The notes beneath the pieces are model-generated. The model saw nothing but the letters and a program-made list of their open reading frames with translations, had not been told where the DNA came from and did not search any database. A DNA stretch of 12,475 nucleotides from the NCBI GenBank assembly GCA_026770615.1, contig MU631905.1, positions 1-12,475 of the forward strand. The letters are read 5' to 3'. Positions 6,875 through 12,475 of the stretch are shown here, in pieces. The translations under genes and the position numbers were made by a program. The stretch comes from Pavlovales sp. CCMP2436. Taxonomy: Eukaryota; Haptophyta; Pavlovophyceae; Pavlovales. Each line of letters starts with the position of its first letter. The stretch's first letter is position 1.

Positions 6875-8662
6875 TCACCAGCGATCTGGGCCTCCCTTCT
6901 CGTGCGAGTCGTAACACATGAGGCATGAAACCGCCATGAGGGCAGCGGTGCCGAGTGCAGCGACAAGAAGGATTGGCATCCCAGGCCGCCAGGCAGAGGC
7001 GGGCTCCGTCAAGGGTGAAGTTTCGGTATCTTCCATCTCCCGCGCGCGAAGTCTGCCGCCTGCTGCCAGCTCGGGAGCCACGCCGCTCGCGGCAAGGTGG
7101 CCCTTGCGCCCGAGCGTGGTGAGCGCAGTATCGTTTGCCCTCCCAGCGCCCTGTCTCTTCTTGCGCATGTGCCGCCGTTCGTCGCCGAGCCATTGCGCTG
7201 CACGCACAGCGAGGAGCACCACGTCGTCCACGTCTGCGTGCATGGGCGAGGTGTAGCTCCCCTCGAGCGCGAAGGAGAGATGGTAGCGCAGCCGCAGGCT
7301 CACCGCGAACGGGAAGTAGTAGGAGGCGGGAAACCCCATCACGCTGGTACTCGGGTAAGCAATCTCCACGACAACCGCTCCGGGGCGCATGAACGTCCAG
7401 AAGGCGCACGCTGCGCCGTGCCCTGCGACCACGAGGTCTGCGTTTGCGAAGAGCGAGATGGTGGAGGCCAGCGTGTGCTCGCTCCCGATGAACGTCTGCA
7501 CGCGCGAAAAGGGGAGGGCGGCGCGGAGAGCGCGCTCCAGCTGGGGGTGGTTCCGCAGCTGCCGCACGCTCGTCTCCGCGCGGTGCACCAGCAGTACGCT
7601 CAGCCCTGCCGGCTGGGCAGGCCGGGTAAAGGCGGGGACGAGCGCGCGCTGCACGAGCCAACTCGGCTGGATCCGCTTGTAGTGGCACGGAGCCTCGTCG
7701 AGCAGGTCATACCAGCCGGGGGTCGGGTCGGGCATGTTTGTGTTCTCGGCCGGCATGCGCGCCTCGACGAGGACGCTCTCGGCCGCAAAGTAGAGCCGCT
7801 GCGCGTGGTAAGTGTACATACTCTCCCACCACACCACGCGCCTGCTGAAATTGCCCGGAGCGGGCGCGCGCGGCAGCGCCGCGAGCACCTCTGCGAGCGG
7901 CTGCAGCACGCCGGAGGCTGAGCGCGCGCGCTGCGCGCCAGAGCACCCGCCTCCTCGCAGGTCACAGCCGGCCCTTGCCATTGCATCGAGCACGGAGATG
8001 AACTGCCCGACCAGCGGCTCTCTGGCGAGCAGCAGCGGCACGTGCGCCGGCAGCTTGAGGAGAAGTTCGAGCACCCGCGGGAAGCGCTCGAGTGCGTGTG
8101 CGGGCGACGTCGGGTACACCCCAAGCGCGTGTGCTAGTTCGGCAAAGGTGCGCAGCAGCCGTGACGTCGGCTGCGTGATCACCTGGCCCCACTTGCCGGA
8201 AGAGAGGTGGGTGGCGTAGGTTGCTTCGCGCGTGTACACGAGGCCGGGACGTGTGTGCTCCACGACGTCTGGATCGAGGAACGCGCACCCCACTGCGGCC
8301 ACGTAGCTTGCGGAGCCGCACGCGTACCGATCGTGGAAGTAGGCCTCAGCCCCAGTACAGAAGCCCCACTGCTTGCGGTTGTGCGGCAGGTACCTTGCGC
8401 ACGCGGCCCCGAGCGCGGCGGCCGAGCTCATGATCGGCAGCGGCGCGGCATCGGCCGCCGCCTCGGACCTCGTCCACGCAAGGAAGGAGACAGCCCGCTC
8501 GCGCGCGGCGTGCGTCGCTATCCGGAGCCCCCGCACGATCGGCAGGTTGCCCGCGGGGCACGTCTGCAGCGGCGGCAACGCGGCGTACCGCAGAACCGCG
8601 GGCCCGGGCTCAAGCGCCACGGCTCGCAGCGCGAGGAGGACGAAGAGAACAGCGCGCGTCAT
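6875..8662 (-). CDS. GT61 (DUF563) glycosyltransferase
   Basis: This uninterrupted 595-aa frame ends in TGA. The N terminus (MTRAVLFVLLALRAVAL) reads as a short signal peptide. The GT61 core lies at about residues 354-435: 'LSVLLVHRAETSVRQLRN', then 'FSRVQTFIGSEHTLASTISLFANADLVVAGHGAA' and 'PGAVVVEIAYP'. The G-H-G-A and PGAVVVEI elements are the family signature shared with plant xylosyltransferases and EOGT/POMGNT2-type enzymes, which transfer sugars to glycans or proteins in the secretory pathway. An NFS glycosylation sequon sits at 271-273. A second hydrophobic span at about 562-583 (PILLVAALGTAALMAVSCLMCY) near the C terminus implies a type I anchored protein with a short cytoplasmic tail, whereas most GT61 enzymes are N-anchored. 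Donor and acceptor cannot be read from the sequence. The long N-terminal region (20-350) is lineage-specific and Cys-containing. Confidence 0.88.
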   Translation of the reverse strand: MTRAVLFVLLALRAVALEPGPAVLRYAALPPLQTCPAGNLPIVRGLRIATHAARERAVSFLAWTRSEAAADAAPLPIMSSAAALGAACARYLPHNRKQWGFCTGAEAYFHDRYACGSASYVAAVGCAFLDPDVVEHTRPGLVYTREATYATHLSSGKWGQVITQPTSRLLRTFAELAHALGVYPTSPAHALERFPRVLELLLKLPAHVPLLLAREPLVGQFISVLDAMARAGCDLRGGGCSGAQRARSASGVLQPLAEVLAALPRAPAPGNFSRRVVWWESMYTYHAQRLYFAAESVLVEARMPAENTNMPDPTPGWYDLLDEAPCHYKRIQPSWLVQRALVPAFTRPAQPAGLSVLLVHRAETSVRQLRNHPQLERALRAALPFSRVQTFIGSEHTLASTISLFANADLVVAGHGAACAFWTFMRPGAVVVEIAYPSTSVMGFPASYYFPFAVSLRLRYHLSFALEGSYTSPMHADVDDVVLLAVRAAQWLGDERRHMRKKRQGAGRANDTALTTLGRKGHLAASGVAPELAAGGRLRAREMEDTETSPLTEPASAWRPGMPILLVAALGTAALMAVSCLMCYDSHEKGGPDRW

Positions 8663-9104
8663 CGTGCCGTGCGAGGAGTTGAGAAGTCAGCGAGGAGTCA
8701 CCGCCCAGTGCCCCGATCTCAGCCTCTCGGCGAATGCGATGCGATGCGGCGAGACTTGGAGCGGCGGCGCCATCGCTCGCATTTTTTAACTGGACATTGT
8801 GATAGCGGTGTTGGGGGCGGAGGGGCTCACAAGCGCACCCCCCCCCCCTGCTCTGAGCTCGCCGGGGCTCTCCTCAACGCGGGCCTGATCATGAAGCCAA
8901 ATGACTCGCGCGCTTGTATTTAGCTGGGAGCGTATACTCCTCGGATGGGGCGCGGGTCCGTCACGAGACGGGGGGTTAGCGCGAGCCGTCGCAAGCCCTT
9001 GCCTAATCTCCTCGCAGCCCTCCCGCGTAACATTTTAAAAGGGATGATGATGAGCCACTCAGTCGCTTCAGAGCTCGGACACAGCAGCCAGACCTACACA
9101 TCAC
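8663..9104. promoter_or_regulatory. Divergent promoter region, GT61 / tetraspan gene
   Basis: This 442-bp gap separates two genes transcribed away from each other. On the minus side, TTAAAAAATGCGA lies at 8789-8777, about 115 bp before the GT61 start. On the plus side, CATTTTAAAAGGG lies at 9031-9043, about 70-90 bp before the tetraspan start. Both could be TATA-like core elements; this is inferred from position and composition only. A C11 tract sits at 8838-8848. Confidence 0.35.
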
Positions 9105-9677
9105 GTGATGCTTGCCTTGACGGACCCAATGAGCTCCCGCACCACGCACCAGCCCGAGCCTAACGCGGAGAAGAGCTCGGGGGCGAGGTTCGCCGAGGCC
9201 TACAGCAGGCTCTACTCGACGAGCGTTGGGCAGTTCTTGCTCTCGGTAGTGCTTGTTGTACTATTTGCACTGGCCAACCTCTCATTCTTCGCGCCCGGCG
9301 AGCAGACGCAGCAGCGGCTGGTCTACAGTCTGGTGGGCTTCTTCGGCTCGCTGATAGCGATGCTTTCCTCGACCGTCATCTTCTGCTGCTCGTTTTCGAC
9401 GAGCGATCACGCCGACAGTGGACAACTGATGGCCTTCGTCATGCTCAACATTATCGCGATCGTCGTCCTCGTCGTGGGCGCGGTGATGATGTTGGCCGCT
9501 GCCAAGTCGACCGACCAGCTCAAAGGGCTCATTGGGTGGTCGGTCGCGCTCAGCTTCCTGACGGTCGTGGAGGCCAGCGCGACGAGCTACTTTGCGGTCC
9601 AAGCCGTCAACCTGCACGTCGCCCTTGACGAGCACAACGCGGCGCCCGCACACGACCACGACGCCGGCATGCTCTAG
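9105..9677 (+). CDS. Small tetraspan membrane protein
   Basis: This frame encodes 190 aa from the first ATG, or 182 aa from Met9 at 9129 (MSSRTTHQPEPNAEKSSG), and ends in TAG. The leader is hydrophilic. Four strong hydrophobic helices follow at about residues 43-63, 73-97, 108-132 and 140-167. Loops are short, with a Cys pair (FCCSF) at the end of helix 2 and an acidic/His loop (STSDHADSG) after it. The tail ends with an Asp/His cluster (HDHD). Four-helix topology with short loops and cytoplasmic ends resembles MARVEL-like proteins, but no family-defining motif is visible, so the function stays unknown. It is divergent from the GT61 gene. Confidence 0.72.
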   Translation: MMLALTDPMSSRTTHQPEPNAEKSSGARFAEAYSRLYSTSVGQFLLSVVLVVLFALANLSFFAPGEQTQQRLVYSLVGFFGSLIAMLSSTVIFCCSFSTSDHADSGQLMAFVMLNIIAIVVLVVGAVMMLAAAKSTDQLKGLIGWSVALSFLTVVEASATSYFAVQAVNLHVALDEHNAAPAHDHDAGML

Positions 9678-10227
9678 GTCACCTTGGGACGTGGTGTCCA
9701 TGGCAATGTGTGGTGAACCTGGGTGTCCGACGCGCGGTGCGTTGGCTACAGCGTGCCGAACGCAGTCTGTTAAATACGAAAATATCCTACTGACTGTATT
9801 AAATATATATTAGCGGCTCAGCATGGTTCAAACGGTGTTGTTCAGTCACTGGCTTGGTCGACGTCAGGCTGAGGTCGCGCGATCGAACCAAACCCTCATG
9901 CACCAGCACTCACACCAAAGGGTGTGCGTTTATTAAATAGGCTCAGGGGTCTAGCCGCTTGGCGGCAGACAGTGCCTGTCTGCGAGTTGGACTTACAGTG
10001 GAATCGCTGGTACTGTATAGCAGAGAAATATATTCTTCTACCAGTTCACCACTTCGGCGTAGCGTGTAGGAGCCTGCGCTGGAGCGCTAAGCTCAGCTTG
10101 AACTTGACACACCAGGCGCCAGAATCCCCCTCCTGCAGTAATATATATGAACATATTATCAGTATCACGTTTACATGCACATGGTGTACGCAAGCGCAGG
10201 CACCATCTATAGTGTAGCATTAAATAA
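9678..10227. other. Convergent intergenic region with clustered hairpins
   Basis: This is the 3' region shared by the tetraspan gene (plus) and the two-domain gene (minus). Compared with its neighbours it is AT-rich, with TTAAATA-type motifs near 9771, 9799, 9932 and 10220. Three perfect short hairpins occur at 9911-9926 (CACACC/GGTGTG), 9954-9966 (GCCGC/GCGGC) and 9965-9983 (GCAGACAG/CTGTCTGC). An open frame at 9924-10217 has no ATG start and no coding character. No tRNA was recognised. Confidence 0.5.
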
Positions 10228-12475
10228 CTAAATATTAGCACGATCTCGTCCTGAGGCATTGCGTCCAAGCTTCTCCAATGCGATCTCGAGAGCGCCGGCC
10301 GTGGTGGCGTGCGCAAGCAGCGTGCGCATCTCACCTTCGCTCACGGACGGGTGGGCACGCCAGCATGCGCGCGCGGCGGCGTCGGGCACGCCGAGCTCCG
10401 CGCCGCGCCGCGCGACGGCCGCGTCCAGGTCGCGGCCGGCGCACGAGCGGTCGATCGCGAGGAAGGTCTGCCAGTGCTGCGCGCACCCCGAGGCGTTGGT
10501 GGCAGGGGAGTCGAGGCCGGGCGGCGGGCAGTCGCGCGCGTGCACGGAGGATGTGCTGTACCGCCGCGCGTCGACGAACCCAACGGAACCCGCGCCGAGC
10601 TGCGCGACCAGGGGGGCGTACAGCCAGTGCGACGCGCCCGAGGTCTCTCCGACGGGCACACCCGGTGTGGGCAGCGAAGAGATGTTGAGTGCGCGCGCGA
10701 GGGCGCGCGCGTGCGTGGCGGGGCCGGTGAAGAAGAGGTCGGAGGACTTGCGCTGCGACGCCCACGCCCACTTCTTGTCGCGGAAGGCTAGGGAGGTTAT
10801 GCGCCAGTCGATCGGCAGTTGCCACAACGGCTCGCGCAGTAGCACGTCGAAGCGAAGAAGGATGAACGCCTCCTCGGCGCCCCGAGGCGGCGGGGCGAGA
10901 GTGCCTTCGCCGTCGTCAGGTCCGGAGGGCGGCAATCTCAAGAAGAGACGTAGGACGCGCACGTATGATTCGGAGACGCGGGGGAGCAAGGCCGTCGAGA
11001 ACTGGTGCGAGACGGGGCGGAGCGCGGCCACGAGCGCGTCGTCCTTAGCCTTGCAGCCAGAGGGATGGGCGTAGGTGTGGAAGTAGGTGCGCACGGGCAC
11101 GCCCGCTGCGAGGAGAGGCTCTATCAGAGTCGCGCGCAGCCGCACGTGGACTGCGGCGGGGGGGGGGGGCAGTGGGCGTAGGGGCAGTACCGTGGGCGCG
11201 GGCAGGCAGTGAGAGCAGACAGTGGCAGCAGGCAGTGAGAGCAGTGCTGTGGCAGGAGGGGCATCGACCTGCAAAGTAGTCGCCGCACTTGCGCCAGGGT
11301 CCGTCCGTCGCCTCGTCCACCCACAGTCCGCGGCCCTGTCTGTCGTAGTGCCCGTGGAACAGCAGGGCGAGCGAGCGCGGATGTGGGATGTGGCCCTGCC
11401 CGCCGGCCATGGGCCCGGCGGTGCGTGCGGCGGCGGGTGGCGGGGCGGCGAGCGCGGCGCGGAGAGAGCCGGCGGGGGAGGCGGCGGAGAGGCGGGCGGC
11501 GAGCGCATCGAGGCAGGCCCGTGCATCGTGCTCGTGCGCGCTCCAGTCGGCGGCAAAGCGGCGCTGCGCCGCGGCGTACACAGCATGGTCGGGCCAGTCG
11601 CCCTCTCCGTCCATCCCGCTTCCCTCGAACGCGACGGCCGCTGCGAGCGCGGCCAACGGCGGCGGGTGCAGGCTCGCGGCGGTGGTCTGGCCGGCGGCCG
11701 CGGCGAGCACTACGCTGAGTGCGGTACCTCGAGGAACCTCGTGCGAAGTGGGCTCGAGCTCAGCTAGCCGGACCGCCCCGCCAAACATGGCATGGAAGAG
11801 GCAGACGGACTGCACAAAGTAGGGAGCGAGACCGACAAAGCGCAGCCTGGGGCTTGGCGCGCCTGGGTCGGGGTCGGGGACGCCCCTCACGGCGCGCACG
11901 GCGCGGGCGACGAGCGCGCGCTCGGCTGCGGCGGCGGAGGCACCCTCGGCCACCGAGGCGGGCTGTAGGCACGGGGCGCCAATCACCAGGCGCGCCTGAC
12001 AGCCGCGCCATCGGGGCGAGCTGGCGAGCTCGGTGGCGTTTGCGCGCCGCAGCGCATCGACAAGCGGTGTAGGGTAGCGCCCGCACATCTTTGCGCGGCA
12101 GCGAAGCTGGCGCATGTACGCGAGCGTGGTAGCGAGGCGTTGCGATGGCGGCGCGAAGAGAGCCACGACGTCCTCCCCGAGCCCGCTCTCGGCGCCCCCG
12201 GTGTGCGCCCCGACGAACGGCAGTGCCAAGCTCGGACGCCGGTCTGCGCGCATGTCGGCCGGTAGCCGCGCAGGTTCGCAGAGGCCGTACTCGATAAGCG
12301 CAAACCAGGAGAGCTCACGTGGCTCGCGCCGGACTGCGCGCGCCTCGGCCAGCTCAGAGTCCGCGGCGTACGCAAGGTAGCGCGGGCACGCGTGGTACAC
12401 CAGCGTCTGCGCGAGCGAGGGCAGCCCCGCGAAGGAGAGGTAGCGAGCCTCGCGCAGCGGCGCGGCGGGCGCGCG
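10228..12475 (-). CDS. Two-domain sulfotransferase-like / glycosyltransferase-like protein, 5' partial
   Basis: The frame is open to the window's right edge on minus, so the start is missing. Exon 1 (12475-11269) and exon 2 (11150-10228) join through a 118-bp intron to give at least 709 aa, ending in TAA... of the minus frame at 10228. The N-terminal half contains 'APPSQRLATTLAYMRQLRC' and 'RFVGLAPYFVQSVCLFHAMFGG'. I read these as the degenerate PAPS 3'-phosphate loop (P-x-x-R-L-x-S/T) and the later 'FVGL...CLFHxMFGG' element of algal sulfotransferase-like proteins. The C-terminal half runs 'RSLALLFHGHYDR', then across the splice 'VRLRATLIEPLLAAGVPVRTYFHTY', then 'ILLRFDVLLREPLWQLPIDW' and 'RKSSDLFF'. 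This resembles uncharacterised glycosyltransferase-like proteins of algae and large viruses, and it is only contiguous after splicing. Both assignments are by remembered motif, not search. A role in extracellular glycan synthesis is inferred. Confidence 0.7.
11151..11268 (-). other. Spliceosomal intron, 118 bp, phase 1
   Basis: On minus the donor is GCAG|GTCGAT (intron begins 11268) and the acceptor is GCCGCAG|TCCACG (intron ends 11151), preceded by a C12 tract. Removing it joins G to TC as a Val codon, restores one frame between exons that otherwise lie in different frames, and reconnects the HGHY...FHTY domain. The length is not a multiple of three, which explains the frame change. Confidence 0.85.
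11202..11244. repeat. Intronic 17-bp direct repeat
   Basis: GCAGGCAGTGAGAGCAG occurs exactly at 11202-11218 and 11228-11244 (period 26) inside the intron of the two-domain gene. A related GGCAGT word recurs nearby. Confidence 0.9.

Noticed and set aside
9911..9926. Histone-type 3' stem-loop
   Set aside because: Stem and loop sequence do not match the conserved histone hairpin, and no histone gene is near.
10259..11074. 271-codon open frame on plus antisense to the two-domain gene
   Set aside because: Low-complexity Ala/Arg/Ser translation opposite a much better coding frame with conserved motifs.

Overview
The window looks like nuclear DNA of a GC-rich unicellular eukaryotic alga. A haptophyte or similar lineage is my best guess, but no marker gene fixes the taxonomy. 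The evidence is: GC-rich codon use in every convincing gene; one clear GT-AG spliceosomal intron; eukaryote-specific families (Mog1-type Ran regulator, GT61 glycosyltransferase, armadillo-repeat plus BTB protein); no operons or Shine-Dalgarno logic; and gene-poor stretches holding broken genes, G/C tracts and short tandem repeats.

Left half (1-5300) is gene-poor and eroded. It opens with a 57-bp tandem duplication and about 1 kb with no supportable gene. A 176-codon reading frame on + (1234-1764) carries a 'VIGAFGE' domain that I associate with multicopy, element-like algal genes. Next is a minus-strand armadillo-repeat/BTB gene (2035-3725) that is clearly recognisable but holds two in-frame stops and a one-base frameshift. 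A second, diverged fragment of the VIGAFGE family follows on minus (4320-4655), stopped immediately after that motif. The block ends with a run of five degenerate repeats of about 36-43 bp, each starting with a G6-8 tract (about 4808-4990), and further C tracts around it.

Right half (5300-12475) is gene-dense with intact genes. A four-helix membrane protein (minus, 5303-5971) sits head to head with a Mog1-family Ran-binding protein (plus, 5981-6544), with only 9 bp between the two farthest possible start codons. A GT61/DUF563 glycosyltransferase (minus, 6875-8662) is divergent from a small tetraspan membrane protein (plus, 9105-9677). The window ends inside a large minus-strand gene (10228 to beyond 12475) with one 118-bp intron. 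Its N-terminal part resembles algal sulfotransferase-like proteins and its C-terminal part resembles uncharacterised glycosyltransferase-like proteins.

Functionally, the GT61 enzyme and the large two-domain gene could both act on secreted or cell-surface glycans, two membrane proteins lie among them, and Mog1 belongs to nuclear transport. There is no sign of a single pathway cluster. The most unusual items are the two VIGAFGE-family fragments, the lesion pattern of the ARM-BTB gene, the G-tract repeat block and the apparent two-domain fusion at the right edge.
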